A stretch of 64,000 bases of DNA from Begonia masoniana. Taxonomy: Eukaryota > Streptophyta > Magnoliopsida > Cucurbitales > Begoniaceae. Positions 1-11,874 of this stretch are shown here, in pieces. The stretch covers positions 45,286,309 through 45,350,308 of the forward strand of contig CM039512.1 of the NCBI GenBank assembly GCA_022432975.1, read 5' to 3'. The notes under the pieces were generated by a model. It had not been told where the DNA came from and searched no databases. It saw only the letters and a program-made list of their open reading frames with translations. A program made the position numbers and the translations under genes. Position 1 is the first letter of the stretch. Every line of letters begins with the position of its first letter.

Positions 1-2140
1 ACAACGGTTATGTGAATGTCTATGATCAAGAAAGGTAAAAGCTCAATGAAAAAAGTAAGCAGTACATATTTGTCGGTTATGATCAACATTTCAAATGCTA
101 CAAGCTCTACAATCCAAGTTTTGGCAAGAGAATTATAAGTAGAGACGTCGAAATTGATGAAGAACATTCTTGAAATTGGAGTGATGAAGGCAAAGAGATG
201 TATGAATTATTTCCTTTCTTCCTTGAGGAGCAAAGTAGAGATGTTCAAGAGCCTACGATGCCTCAAAATAACATTAAATACAAATCTTTCATCTTCTTCT
301 AGTGGGAGTTCAAGTGAAAAAGAGCATCATCTAAGAAGTCGTCAAGATTTTTTTGAGGTAACAAAAAGCTTAATTGAAGATCTAATCCTTTTTTGTTACT
401 TTCTCAACTATGAGCCTGTAGTATTTTTTTAATAAGTAGTGAAAGATGAAAAATAGAGGATGCATGAATTGGATCTTCAAAGAAAAAAAGAATTCAAAAG
501 GAAAAGTGAAGAAGTACAAAGCCAAATTAGTGGCTAAAGAATACAGTCAGTGCCTTGGTATCGACTATGGTGTAGTATTTACTTTCGATATTCATGTAAA
601 GACTATTTGACAAATTATTTTACTTGTGGCATAAAAGAAGTAGAAAATATATGAGATGGATGTCAAATTGGCATTCTAAAATGTAGCCATTGATAAAGAA
701 GTCTATATAAAACAACCTCAAATGTATGTTGTCAAAGACTATGAAGACAAAGAAAAGAAGAAAGCTCTAAATTAGATTAAACTGAATCTTTAAAGAAAAG
801 AAGAACGCAAAAAGAGAAGTGGAGAAGTACAAAGTCAAGTTAGTGGCTAGAAGATATAGTCAGCGTCCAGGTATTGACTATGGTGTAGTATTTGCCCTCG
901 TTACTAGTTTAGAGACTATTGACTTATTATTTTGCTTGTGGCTTAAAAGAAGTAGAAAGTATATTAGATAGATGTCAAATTAGTATTTCGAAATGGAGAT
1001 CTTGATGAAGAAATCTATATAGAACAACCTCAAATGTATGTTGTTAAAGACTATGAAGATAAAGTATTGAATTTGAAGAAAATATTGTATGACATGAAGC
1101 AAGCTCCAAGAGCTTGGAGTAGTTAGATTGACAAATATTTTCTTGAGAACAGGTTTATCATATGCCCATGTTAGCATGCTCTTTATGTCTTATTTATTTG
1201 CTAATACGTCTTATTTGTGTTAGAAATGTTATTTTCTTGAGAATAGGTTTATCATGTGCTCATATGCTAATGATTCAATATTTACTCAAAATAATCTAAG
1301 TATGTACAAAAATTCATACAAGAAATGACCAAAGAGTTTAAGATGACAAATATTAGTATAATGTCTTACTATTTTGGCACAAAAATCAATCAAAGAGCAT
1401 ATAAAAATTTTATATTTCAAGAAAATTTTGCAAGAGAGATTCTCAAAAAGTTCAAGATTGAGCATTATTAGTCTTAAATACTCTTGTTGCATGTGGAGTG
1501 ACATTATCTAAGAATAAAGGAGGCGAGAAAGTTTATTCCAAGACTTTCAAAAGTCTTATTGAAAGTTTGAGATATTTAAATTGTACAGGACAATTCTTTT
1601 GGAGTTAGATTGATCAGTCGACTGATAAAGTCACTAAAAATGAAATATTTTAAGTCGGCGAAGCTTCAATATATCAAATGTACAATTGATTTTTGTTTGC
1701 TTTATTCATTTTTGATGAATTTAAGCATGTGAGATATAGTGATAGCGACTAGAGTGGAGATATGGATGACCGAAAAAGAACAACAAACTTTGTTTTCTAC
1801 ATGGGTAATACAATTTTAACATGGAGTTCGAAGAATCAACAAATTATGATAATATCTAGTTGTGAAGTTGGATATGATGCAAGTACATCTCGTGCGTCTC
1901 ATACCATATGGTTGAGAAGAGTATAGAAGAAGTTGTAAGTGCTACAAGAAGAAGGCACAAAATTTTTTGTTGACAACAAATTAGCTATTGCATCTTTTCA
2001 TGATATAAGCAAATATATAGATACAAGATATTATTTTTTACATGATTGCATTATAAAGAAAAAAGTGCAAGGGAAGTATGTGAAGACTTAATCATGTTGC
2101 TAATATTTTTACAAAGTCTCTCAAGAATAACACTTTGATA
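1..2140 (+). pseudogene. Degenerate Ty1/copia polyprotein remnant (integrase end to RNase H)
   Basis: Conceptual translation in shifting frames gives copia pol fragments in the right order: integrase C-terminal text (YIFVGYD, YKLYNPSF, near 50-130), RT start (KYKAKLVAKEYSQ, GIDYGVVF, near 510-580), more RT (EVYIKQPQMYVV near 700; YDMKQAPRAWS near 1085-1120), the region before RNase H (QEMTKEFKM near 1320) and RNase H (YSDSD, SGDMDDRKRT near 1738-1790; NIFTKSL near 2100). Stops and frameshifts occur every few dozen codons, so nothing is translatable. The RT start occurs twice (about 463-762 and 776-1063), a diverged internal duplication. No open frame longer than about 90 codons survives. The 5' part lies outside the window. 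Confidence 0.8.
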
Positions 2141-2187
2141 AGTTAAGGATGATACTTGTAGTTATAAAAATTAAGTTTAATGGAAGA

Positions 2188-2627
2188 TGTTGTAAAAATA
2201 AAATTAATTCAATTAATATTTTTTGATCAATGTATCTTATAGATAAAGTGTTTTTGTTAATGTATGTCTTTAATATGTATTTGCGAATAATCAACTAGAG
2301 TGTTAAGATTCATGTATGTGTAGATACGTCAGTTCATGTACTAGTGATTCATCAATGTATAATTTGTTTAAGCAGATGATTCATGATGTGTTAGTACATC
2401 TATTCAATTAATTTGTGGTCATGTATAGTATTATATATGTAACAAAGAGTCTTACAAATAGAACGTAAGTTTTAATATTTTGTATCAAGCAATAGACTAA
2501 GTCAATTACTATAAAAAGTTTCTCAAGTTCTCTCTCTCTCTATCTTTTCCCTCTCCAAAAATATTCTTCCTCGTAACATCCTTTTATACTTGTACTAACC
2601 CTCCCTAGAAATTACATTAGATTAACA
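2188..2627 (+). mobile_element. Probable 3' LTR of the copia remnant
   Basis: Directly downstream of the RNase H remnant and a purine-rich stretch, a segment of about 440 bp begins TGTTGTAAAA and ends ATTAACA, fitting TG...CA LTR ends. It is AT-rich with TATA-like text near 2430 and a short CT run near 2530. No second LTR is in view for comparison, so boundaries are inferred. Confidence 0.35.
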
Positions 2628-2695
2628 ACCTAGTATACAAACAAATGCTACAAGAATATGCAAAACTTGTTAAGAGAATAAAGACAACCATGTGA

Positions 2696-2839
2696 AACTA
2701 GAGAGAGATAAAATCAGTTCATTTGGAATCCAAAACATTTACATAACTAGAGAGAGAAAGAGATGGGGGAGAGAAAGAATAAGTTCATTTGGAATCAAAA
2801 CTCTTCCCAGTTCACACAACTAGAGAGAGAAAGAGAGAG
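2696..2839 (+). repeat. Short tandem repeat, AACTAGAGAGAG units
   Basis: Three starts of a unit beginning AACTAGAGAGAG lie at about 2696, 2744 and 2818; the first two continue into a common segment containing GTTCATTTGGAATC. The units differ in length by GA expansion. The hAT MITE has inserted immediately after the third unit. Confidence 0.6.
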
Positions 2840-2847
2840 GGAGTAAG

Positions 2848-3453
2848 TAGGGGTGGGCAAGACCAGACCGCGGACCGAGAACCGGACCGGACCGCAGATG
2901 TTGGTCCAGTTTTGGGTGGTCCTTGACTGTTCTTGGTCTGGGACTGGTCCTCAAAGCAAAAATCTCATGGACAATGGTCCGGTCCACGGTCAATAGTCCG
3001 AAATTCACGAAAGACCGGACTGGACCAAGAACCCAATAGTTTTTATGTTATGATAGTTGGATATATTTTAGATGTTGAATTTAGTTTATCTTATGAGATT
3101 TTATTTTAAGCATAGATTATTAGATTTAATTTGTTAGTTTAATATACGTTACTTTCATTTTTTATTCTTTCGATTAAGAGTACAAGTAAAAATATGTATG
3201 CTGAGTTTATTGGAAAAATTTATATGCAATTTCAGAATTTTTTATTTTTTTATTTTTATTTTTTAAAAATATTCAGCATTACAATGGGAGAAACCGGGAC
3301 CGGACCAAATTTTTTGGTCTGGTCCGGTCTGGTCCGGTCTGGTTTCGATCCTTGCACGGTCTGGTACTGGGATTCAGGATAAAATTCCCGAATCCCATGG
3401 TCCGGTCCAATTCCGGCTCAAGACTGGACTGGACCGGACCATGCCCACCCCTA
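2848..3453. mobile_element. Non-autonomous hAT MITE (606 bp) with 8-bp TSD
   Basis: The element starts TAGGGGTGGGCA and ends with its reverse complement TGCCCACCCCTA. It is flanked on both sides by the exact 8-bp direct repeat GGAGTAAG (2840-2847 and 3454-3461), the target-site size of hAT transposases. Subterminal parts are rich in GGTCCGGTC/GACCGGACC words in both orientations, typical of transposase-binding repeats in such elements. The centre is AT-rich and carries no transposase, so mobility would need a partner in trans. Two related MITE remnants occur at 11795-11874 and 38825-41362. Confidence 0.93.
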
Positions 3454-3620
3454 GGAGTAAGCGAGAGATAGGTGAAGGAAAAAGAAGCTTATCACACCTC
3501 ACTTTTCAATGAAAGGCAAAACGCACACGATCTTTGCTTGGGGAAACTGAAAGATGATCAACTCCAACTGCTCCAAATAAGATTTCATTCTACTCTCCTC
3601 TCCAAATCAAACTCCCCGAT

Positions 3621-3621
<1 letters not shown>

Positions 3622-3687
<66 letters not shown>
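3622..3687. repeat. (TC)n microsatellite
   Basis: About 33 perfect TC dinucleotides. An open frame across it encoding Ser-Leu repeats is a by-product and not a gene. Confidence 0.97.
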
Positions 3688-3689
<2 letters not shown>

Positions 3690-4380
3690 CCACAGAAACA
3701 CTTCTCACCAACTCTTAGATGGAACAATTAAATATATTTTGGTTCTTCACACGTGTCCTCTTATCTTTAAGTCACCTTGTTCATCATCTAAGTGCATAAA
3801 ACTTTGTTTTCAATAATTATAAACTTCTTCTGCATTATCTCTTTAAAAGTAATTCCATAATCATGCCAAAACAATATGTTCTAAACTGTTGTTTTTATGT
3901 GCCTTGAGGATTTGGTAGTGTCTATATCCTACTAAAATCATCAATGTATTATTTCGATGGACAACAACATAATGAGTAATTTTGTATTTTATATTTTAAT
4001 CTTGCACCTTGACGTGATCGTTTATATGTTATTTATCAATTAAACTATTCTTTTAATTATAATTTATCATAGTTATTTTATAAATGAATCTTTGTAATAT
4101 TATAGAGCAAAAATGAGAATTAGTTCTAATTTTTGAAAAACAAAAAGGAAATTGGTTGTCATGATTATCTAGTGACATGATTCATGAATAAAATAAATAT
4201 CATTTCAAAACCAAAATCATTCAACTAAGTGATAGATCCAAAGAGCAAAGCACAGAATGTGGTTCAATTATTCGCACCATGAATTTCATCTTGAGCAACA
4301 AGGAGAATGTCTCCTTTTTCTCAAAGAAAATGAGAAAAGAATACAGATTCTCTTTCTTCCAACACATGTACGCCCTTTTG
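3690..4380. other. AT-rich intergenic stretch upstream of the PADRE gene
   Basis: I see no gene, RNA or transposon terminus here. The open frame at 4279-4488 runs into the CT/GA leader of the next gene and has no recognisable domain. Confidence 0.5.
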
Positions 4381-4384
4381 ATTT

Positions 4385-4511
4385 GCAGACCTTATTATAG
4401 TTTCTCTCTCTACCACACGACTCTTACTTCTCTGTCTCCCCTTCTTCTCTCTCTCTCTCTAGAGAGAGAACGCAACATAGAGAAATAAAGAAGAGAGAGA
4501 GAGAGGCAGCC
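4385..4511 (+). promoter_or_regulatory. Probable core promoter and CT/GA-rich 5' leader of the PADRE gene
   Basis: A TATA-like TTATTATAG near 4390 is followed by CT-rich text, then a CT run meeting a GA run (about 4447-4470, CTCTCTCTCTCTAGAGAGAGA), which could form a hairpin. A second GA run ends just before the ATG at 4512. CT-rich leaders are common in plant genes; the transcription start is not determined. Confidence 0.45.
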
Positions 4512-5003
4512 ATGATAAACACCATAAGGTGCTGCATCTCTTGCGTTCTACCATGCGGTGCACTGGACGTAGTTCGAATAGTCCACTGCAACGGCCACGT
4601 CGAAGAGATCAGTGGCAGCGTCAAAGCCAGCGAGATCATGAAGGCCTACCCCAAACATGTTCTCAAGAAACCATCGTCGCCCTCGGACGACGGAATCGTC
4701 CCTAAGATCGTTATCGTTCCACCAGATGCAGACCTAAAACGAGGAAAGATTTACTTCCTCATGCCGATTCCGGAAGCCCCGAAAAAAACCTGTTCAAGAT
4801 CATCGGTAAAGAAGATGAAGAAGAAAGAGAACGACAGCAACATGAACAACACCATAGCAGTGACGAATCTGCTAATTTCAGATCGGTATCTGAGTGAAAT
4901 TCTTTCCGAGAAGCTGTCGACGCAGAGAGATCGGAGGCGAGGCCGTGCAGGCGTGTGGAGACCTCATCTAGAGAGCATTTATGAGTCTCCAACAGATGTG
5001 TAG
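4512..5003 (+). CDS. PADRE-domain (DUF4228) protein, 163 aa
   Basis: This is a single-exon plant gene of the PADRE (DUF4228) family. Members are small, partly disordered proteins often induced by pathogens or abiotic stress; their biochemical role is unknown. Sequence support: a Cys-rich N-terminus (residues 1-15, with CCISC), the family's early motif VRIVHCNGHVEEI (about 21-33), KASEIMKAYPKHVL (about 38-51), the conserved GKIYFLMPIP (about 78-87), a Lys/Ser-rich low-complexity stretch (about 92-112) and a conserved tail GVWRPHLESI (about 147-156) ending ESPTDV. The length is normal for the family. The start is the first ATG after the GA-rich leader and gives the complete family N-terminus. 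Downstream AT-rich sequence could hold the poly(A) site. The opposite-strand frame at 4759-4992 is a shadow. Confidence 0.92.
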   Translation: MINTIRCCISCVLPCGALDVVRIVHCNGHVEEISGSVKASEIMKAYPKHVLKKPSSPSDDGIVPKIVIVPPDADLKRGKIYFLMPIPEAPKKTCSRSSVKKMKKKENDSNMNNTIAVTNLLISDRYLSEILSEKLSTQRDRRRGRAGVWRPHLESIYESPTDV

Positions 5004-5331
5004 TTGGGAGCTACAAGTAATACAATATTCTTCCTTTTCCTTTTTTTTTTTTTTTTATTATTCATAGTGGTTCATCCATTGGGGTTTCAAATTTTTGTTT
5101 TTTCCCGAGGTTGAGTGTATAGAAACCAAAAATGAAAGAAAACAATCACGAACGAGAATGGAAAATGCTGTGATACTTGAGATCTTGGTTGTGATCTTCA
5201 GAAGTCATGGTTAAAATTTTAAGATCAGCTGAGCATAGACACGGTCCATGTAGACGTTGTGCAATTTTCAAGTGGGATTGTAACGTCCAAAACAAATTTA
5301 GTCTTCTGGATTATGGAGATTTCCCTTCATT

Positions 5332-5334
<3 letters not shown>

Positions 5335-5411
<77 letters not shown>
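5335..5411. repeat. (GA)n microsatellite
   Basis: An almost uninterrupted GA array about 330 bp downstream of the PADRE stop codon. The overlapping Arg-Glu repeat frame is an artefact of the array. Confidence 0.97.
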
Positions 5412-5415
<4 letters not shown>

Positions 5416-5544
5416 ACTATCAACTTTTTATATTACTAAATATTTGAATATTGTGATTATAATATGATGATCATGGTACTATGAAAAAAGAATACTCCAT
5501 TGGGGGTTGCCCACACATCAGAAATCATTATTGTAAAGGTTATA

Positions 5545-6170
5545 TGTCACGCTCCAAAGTATGAAGTTTATTTCAATTACCTCATAAATTTTAATTCTTA
5601 AACAACTAAAATTTTAAAGTATTAAAAATCTAACAAATCAAATTCTGACGGGAAGCCAGTCTTGAGAACGAGGGGTCGTTCTCCGTGTGCCAGGACCGAA
5701 GGGCCGGTCTGAGAGAATAATCTCGTTCCTTTTTCACTTTATGAATTAATTTTTTTTTAAATTAAGTGATATTAGATTTATTTAATTTTTACCACATAGT
5801 TACCATATAATAACAAAATTATCTAAAAATTTCTGTGATTTTCTAACATTTGTATGATTTATTGTAATTTTAATGAATTATTTTATAAAGTGAATAAAGA
5901 ATGGGGGGTCGTTCTCCCAGACCGGCCCCCTGATCCTAGCACACGGAGAATGATCCCCCAGTCTTGTGGTTGTCCAGTGCTTAAAACAAAGAACTGGGGG
6001 AACGGCCCTACGTTCTTCGAGACCAACCCACTGCCAAGTTTTGATTTGTTAGGTTTTTGATAGTTTAAGGTTTTAATTGTTAAAAATTATAATTTATAAA
6101 GTAATTTAAATAAACCTCGTTCTTTAGGATTTAAATTGGTTTTAATCTTAATTTCTATAAGGTGTGATCT
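5545..6170. mobile_element. Fold-back MITE-like element with long inverted arms
   Basis: Two arms are imperfect reverse complements. The clearest core is GGGGTCGTTCTCCGTGTGCC (about 5676-5695) with GGGCCGGTCTGAGAGAAT, against CAGACCGGCC...GCACACGGAGAATGATCCCC (about 5918-5957). Outside these, AACAAATCAAA and flanking AT-rich text near 5632 match the reverse complement of sequence near 6040. The centre is AT-rich and non-coding. I could not find a clear target-site duplication, so the superfamily is open (a Mutator-like fold-back fits the long arms) and the outer ends are approximate. Confidence 0.6.
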
Positions 6171-6385
6171 TTTAATCTTCATCACAAATACCATGAAACC
6201 CTACTTTCTACTTTGATTTTTTAACCCATAATAATTGACTATGTATATGATAGAATAAAAAACCATATAATGGATTAGTGCAATACATTCGTACATTAGT
6301 ATCATCAAGTATTTTGTAATAGTTAAACACAAATAGCAAAATGAAAAGAAGAGCGAACAAACACAGTGTAAAACATGGACAGATG

Positions 6386-6416
<31 letters not shown>

Positions 6417-6424
6417 AGTGAATC
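6171..6424. other. AT-rich spacer with a 29-base poly(A)
   Basis: No gene is visible. A perfect A homopolymer lies at 6386-6414, just before a short LTR-like sequence. Confidence 0.6.
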
Positions 6425-6927
6425 TGTCACGGCCAGGGCGTAGCTCTCTCGTGACGAGAGTGAACCACTATACATCTGTGTTTATTTCTTTTTTCCGCAT
6501 TCCTAAACTCGTTCGTTACAGTGGTTAGGGCCTTCTATCCTAACAACTGGTATCAGAGCTTCGAGTTGAAGTGGTTTGCTCTGAAATCATTGTTATGATT
6601 TTTCGGGAAGGTGCGCATCAGTTTAGGTTCGTACTTTCGTACGTGAAATTTCAATTTTTGTGCCAAGAATTGAATGGAAAAAAGGAGAAAAACAAAAAAA
6701 GAAGAAAGAATAAGGTTTTGTTTTTGGTTATTTTTCTTTTTCTAACCCGCGAAGAACAGAAATGTGTTCTGTTCTTTGGTCTCCGCGAAGAACCAGAAAA
6801 ACGAGCCCAGCCCCGAGCCCGACCGCGAGCACAGACCCGCCGCCGCCCGAACCGCGCCAGACCGCGCCAGACCCGCCGTGTCGTCCTCCGTGCGCAGATC
6901 GCCCAGGACGTGTGCGTTCCCCGCACT
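6425..6927 (+). mobile_element. 5' end of a small-LTR retroelement (LTR 6425-6545, PBS 6548-6559), cut by a gap
   Basis: A 121-bp segment starts TGTCACGGCC and ends CCTAACA. After two bases comes TGGTATCAGAGC, the primer-binding sequence complementary to the 3' end of initiator Met-tRNA. Downstream is an A-rich stretch and then a very GC-rich, proline/arginine-biased stretch (6790-6927) that ends at the N gap. The short LTR suggests a TRIM or a small copia element. Open frames across the gap are meaningless because they run through N. Confidence 0.5.
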
Positions 6928-7027
6928 NNNNNNNNNNNNNNNNNNNNNNNNNNNNNNNNNNNNNNNNNNNNNNNNNNNNNNNNNNNNNNNNNNNNNNNNN
7001 NNNNNNNNNNNNNNNNNNNNNNNNNNN
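6928..7027. other. Assembly gap (100 N)
   Basis: Exactly 100 N, the usual placeholder for a gap of unknown size. Confidence 0.99.
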
Positions 7028-7821
7028 AAAAAACTTGTCTGAGTCTTCCTATTGCGTCGTTGTCGACGTGAGACAACGAAATCCGTCTCGATATAAAGTC
7101 GCTGGCCAAGAGGTAACAACTTGGTCTGAGAGAACGCAGAGGGAATGTCGGCTACAGTGGGTTTTAAAGTTCCATTCCTATTTATACCTTTATCCCACAT
7201 TCTTCATTTACAAATCCTGCCACCCACCTAATTTATTACACTCACAGTAATGACGCCTTGACATAAATTCCAAACGGAATATCAAAAATAAAATGGCCGT
7301 TAAAATAGTTAAGAAAGTCACCTGGTCAACGCTCGCTGGTGTTAACAAATAGTAATAACTGTTTTAAATCTGAGATTGATAAATCTGAAGTCAAGGATGG
7401 TTTTTTTTTTTTTTTTTTTACAATAGTTAGGTGTATCCAAGCCAACTGATACGTTTCAAAAAGATGAAGTGGTCTCACTCTCAAACCTATATTTTTTACA
7501 ACAGCTCGATTAAGACAGAATTGCGAAGTTGAATTACAATTCTTGAACAATTTAATAATCAAAATTTCTTATTTTTTGTTCGAGATTTGCATCAATTTGA
7601 ATAATTAATTTATTATCCTTAATTACACCAATTTGTTTGATAAGTGTACAAATATTTTAAGAGAGTGGAATAAATAGTAAATGTAATCTTATTCTAAGTT
7701 CTTATTCACCTATATGAACATATACCTAATAAATCAATGCAGTGCAAGGAGATAATTGAAATCTCCTGATAAACTACATTCTTTCAAAATTCTCCATACT
7801 CTTCTAATTTAACGTTATATC

Positions 7822-7889
7822 TAGGGGTGGGCAGACCGGTGGACCGACCAACCACGTTTCGGGCCGGTTCTTGGCCGTTTCGGTGTGAC
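7822..7889. mobile_element. hAT MITE fragment in the noisy left arm
   Basis: Begins TAGGGGTGGGCAGACCGGTGG and continues to TGTGACTGGG, a degraded copy of the MITE piece at 11795-11874 (reverse orientation). It is interrupted by the L2 LTR. Confidence 0.7.
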
Positions 7890-9834
7890 TGGGGCGAACT
7901 ACCCTACTTTACGGAATCCATAACTTTTTAATTAGGAAACATTTCATAATATGTCTAAACACAAAAAGAATCAAGTCGGTTTTGCAAAAAAAAGCGTCAT
8001 TACGATCCTAATAATTAAATCTGGATTTTAGAAAACTTTCGCAATTTTAGAGTCTTAACGCTAAATTTACGAGAATTACGTCTCTCGTGATATAAAGGAT
8101 ACTTCGGTAAAAATATAACGAGGTCCGATTCGAACGACATTTTAATAACCCTATCATAAGTTTGAAGTTGGTGAATTAAATAACATTTGAAGAAGCCGAA
8201 TCGTCGGTTTAATTAATGAAACAAAATAACAAACAATAAAAATCAATGAAGGGCAAAAGGTAATTTTCACGTAAAATTTTAATTAAAAACAAATCTCTTT
8301 TTTTTTCTCCCTCACTCAGATCCTCTCTCTCTCTGCCTTTTGTTTCCTTCCTGCAGCGACCATTTTTCCCCAAAATAAATCACTGCGATTCCTCAATTTC
8401 CGACGTCGAGCTCTCCGTCATCTCGATCCTTCACTTTTCTTGCCCTCTCTCACAACCCTATGTACGATTTTAAGTTTTAGGAAAGTTTATTTCGGTTTTA
8501 CGATTTAAACATTAGGGTTCATTTAGGGTTTTTTGTTAAAAAACGCAATTTATGGTTCGAGATTGATAGGTTTTCGAGTTTCTGGATATAAATGACTCTT
8601 GAACGTTATTGGACAAGTCAAATTTGATTGGTGATAATGTTAAAAATTTTAGAATTTACGGGTTTTTGGGGAAACTCGAAACGGATCGTTCGTGTATCCG
8701 AGCGCGGAATTGGTTGTACAACTCCTCGATTAGTGCTTATAGCTTCTATTAAGAGAAATCCTAGTTTAATGATTTTGCTAGTTCGAAGCATTTATTGTTT
8801 AACTCGTTTTCACGACAATTTTGTTTAATTGCTTAGGTAAAAACGCTCGTGGACGTAGCTTAAGTTCAAACGCACACGCGGTCGTTCTCGTGATCTCTCT
8901 GGCCGATTGCCCTACACCGTACGTCGAGGTCTTCTCGAGAATTTGGTGACCTTTTGGGTTAAATTGTTTTGTTGGGTAGCTTGATGGTCTGCTTTAATAC
9001 TTTTATATTGTCTTGATGGTATGTATGTTGTTTTTTCCTTAACGTACGTAATTGTTCATGCATCACGGTTTTAATTAGACATCGAAAATGATTTCTGCCC
9101 ATGTTTAAAAAAAATGGCGATGCGGCCTGGAGAGGGCTATTGATCTATGTGTAGGCACGAAGGGGTCTTCACAATACCGCAGCCTAAATGTACTCATGTA
9201 GGTTCTGGTCACTCTAGTGGGGCTCAGGCACGGCGGTACGTTTTTAAAGCGTGTACCCCCCTCCTTAAGTGGAAAGGGTCGTCCGACCGCTAAATGTGCC
9301 CTCTCCATTTAGGAGGATGAGATCTCGGTGACAACAGAGTAAAGATAAATGACACGTTCAATGATTTTTACGAACTTATTTGCACAGCACGCATTGCATT
9401 ACGTAGATGCTTATTGAGATTTTTATCTCATAGTGTGGTCTGTAGGGTGTAGGTTACCTCGACATAGGTGAGGACAAGATCCCTCCACCTGAGAAGTTAT
9501 GCATTGACGGAGGATGAGTGCGGGAGCTGCGCTGGCGCATTTTCAAGGCGCTTTTGACCAGTGGACTCATGGTTAGGTAGTTTTGAGGGTTTTTGGGAAT
9601 TTGTCCGGGCTGACGGTTGGATATAGAAACATTTCGGTGTTTGTTCTGATAGTTGATAGTTACTTTTAAGTTTTAAAATGTTTTGAAAATGTATTTTGTA
9701 AAGTTTGGTATAGGTAAATGTCGTAGTTTTTAAAACCCGACCCACCATTTGGTTTTTACGAAACGGATTATTTTTGTTATGTGGTTTTGGAAACGTTTTG
9801 TTTGAGTGTTTGGTGAGAGTTAGGAGTTGAAGGT
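7890..9834 (+). mobile_element. L2-family LTR fragment, noisy copy, truncated at the palindrome centre
   Basis: Aligns along its length with the 3' LTR of E3 (61797 onward): shared landmarks include GCGTCATTACGATCCTAATAA near 7996, the CT-rich block near 8310-8340, CTCGTGGACG near 8847, the GTACGTCGAGGTC block near 8920 and the CTTATTGAGATTTTTATCTCATAG block near 9410. Frequent small indels break it. The terminal L2 start is degraded (ACCCTACTTTACGG instead of ACCCGACTGTACGG). Confidence 0.75.
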
Positions 9835-11794
9835 ACTCTCACCAAACACTCAAACAAAACGTTTCCAAAACCACATAACAAAAATAATCCGTTTCGTAAA
9901 AACAAATTGCGTGGTTCGGTTTAAAAACTACGAACATTTACCTAATACCAAACATTTACAAAATACATTTTCAAAACATTTTAAAAACTTAAAACGTAAC
10001 ATATCAACTATCAGAACCAAACACCCTAAAATGTTTCTATACAACCGTCAGCCCGACAATTCCCAAAAACCCTCAAAACACCTAACCATGAGTCCCACTG
10101 GTCAAAATGCGCCTCGACTGCGCCAGCGCACTCCCGCAATCATCCTCCGTCAACTGCATCACTCCTCAGGTGGAGGGATCTTGTCCTCACCTATGTCGAA
10201 GTCACCTACACCATACAGACACACTATGAGATAAAAATCTCAATAAGCTCTACGTAAATGCAATGCGTGCTGTGCAAATAAGTTCGTAAAATCATGCAAC
10301 GTTTTCATTATCTTTACTCTGGTTGTCACCGAGATCTCATCCTCCTAAATGGAGAGGGCACATCTAGCGGTCGGACTACCCTTTCCACTTAGAGGAGGGG
10401 GGTACACGCTTATAACACGTACAGCCGTGCCTGAGCCCCACCTCGCGTGACCATAACATACATGAGTACATATTAGGTGCGGTATTGTGACAGACCCCTT
10501 CGTGCCTACACAATAGATCAATAGCCCCTCTCCAGGCCGCATCGCCATTTTTTTTTAAAACATTGTGCAGAAATTCATTTTCTATGTATAATTTAAAACC
10601 GTGATGCATGAACAATTACGTACTTAAAGTAAACAAACAACATACATACCATCAAGACAATAAAAGCTATTAAAAGCATATCCTATCTAACTACCCAACA
10701 AAAACAATTTAAACCAAAAGCGTCACCAAAATTCCTCGAGACGACCTCGACGTACGGTGTAGGGCAATCGGCCAGAGAAGATCACGAGAACTTACCTCGT
10801 GTGCGTTGAACTTCAAGCTCCGTCCACGAGCGTTGTTTACCTAAGCAATTTCACCAAATTGTCGTTAAAACGAGTTTAAACAATTAAATGCTCGAACTAG
10901 CAAAATCCTTAACTAAGGATTTTCTCCTAGAGCTATAACTCAACTAATCGAGGCGTTTTAACAACCAATTCGCGCTCGATACCACGAAATATCCGTTTAC
11001 GAGTTTTCCCCAAAAACCCCTAAATTCTCAAATTTTAACATTTCTCACCAAATCAATTTGACTTCGTCCAATAACGTTCAATACGTCATTTATATCCATA
11101 AACTCGATAAACCTATCAATCTCGAACCATAAATTGCGTTTTTTAACAAAACCCTAAATGAACCCTAATCGTTTAAACTTCGTAAAAACCGAAATAAACT
11201 TTCCTAAAACCTTAAAATCGTACCTAGGGTTGTGAGAGGAGGAAGAAACGTGAAGGATCGAGATGATCGGAGAGCTCGATCGTCGGAAATTGAGGAATCG
11301 CAGTGAGGGAAAAATGGTCGCTGCAGGGAAGGAAACAAAATGCAGAGAGAGAGAGAGATCGTGAGTGAGGGAGAAAAAAAAAAGAGGATTTGATTTTTAA
11401 TTAAAATTTTACTTGGAAAATTACCTTTTTGCCCTTCCTTTGATTTTCTATTTGTTTCGTCTTTTGTTTCATTAATTAACCGACGATTCGGCTTCTTCAA
11501 ATTTCCTTAATTCACCAATAACTTCAACTTATTATTAGGGTTCTATTAAAACTGTCCGTTCGAAATTCGGACCTCGTTTACTATTTTTACCGAAGTATCC
11601 TTTATATCACGATAGACGTAATTCTCGTAAATTTAGCGTTACGACTCCTAAAATTCCCGAAAGTTTTCTAAAATCCATATTAATTATTAGGATCGTAATG
11701 ACGCTTTCTTTTTGCAAAACCGACTTGATTCGACATATTTATGAAAATGTCATTTACATTAAAATATTAGTATTCCGTACAGTCGGGTATTACA
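9835..11794 (-). mobile_element. L2-family LTR fragment (5' part), clean copy
   Basis: Read on the minus strand it starts TGTAATACCCGACTGTACGG at 11794, directly after hAT-MITE sequence, and matches E3's 3' LTR for about 1.96 kb, stopping at the palindrome centre. It contains the mini-exon block (10797-10841), the GTGTAG acceptor (near 10220) and the acidic short frame after it. No LTR 3' end or internal region follows, so it is truncated. Confidence 0.8.
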
Positions 11795-11874
11795 GGCTCC
11801 CAGTCACACGAAACCGGCCAAGAACCGGCCCGAACCGGTGGTCTGGTCCGGTCCACCGGTTCTGCCCACCCCTA
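11795..11874. mobile_element. hAT MITE terminus interrupted by the L2 LTR
   Basis: Reads TAGGGGTGGGCAG on the minus strand from 11874, with GGACCGGACC-type subterminal words, then stops at the L2 LTR start. The adjacent GATATAAC could be one side of its 8-bp target duplication. The identical MITE/L2 junction recurs at 41362/41363. Confidence 0.8.

Noticed and set aside
3472..3816. 114-codon open frame with Ser-Leu repeats
   Set aside because: Its length depends on the TC microsatellite and it has no family features.
6571..7250. Several overlapping open frames around gap 1
   Set aside because: They translate through 100 N and through GC-rich low-complexity sequence; no domain recognised.
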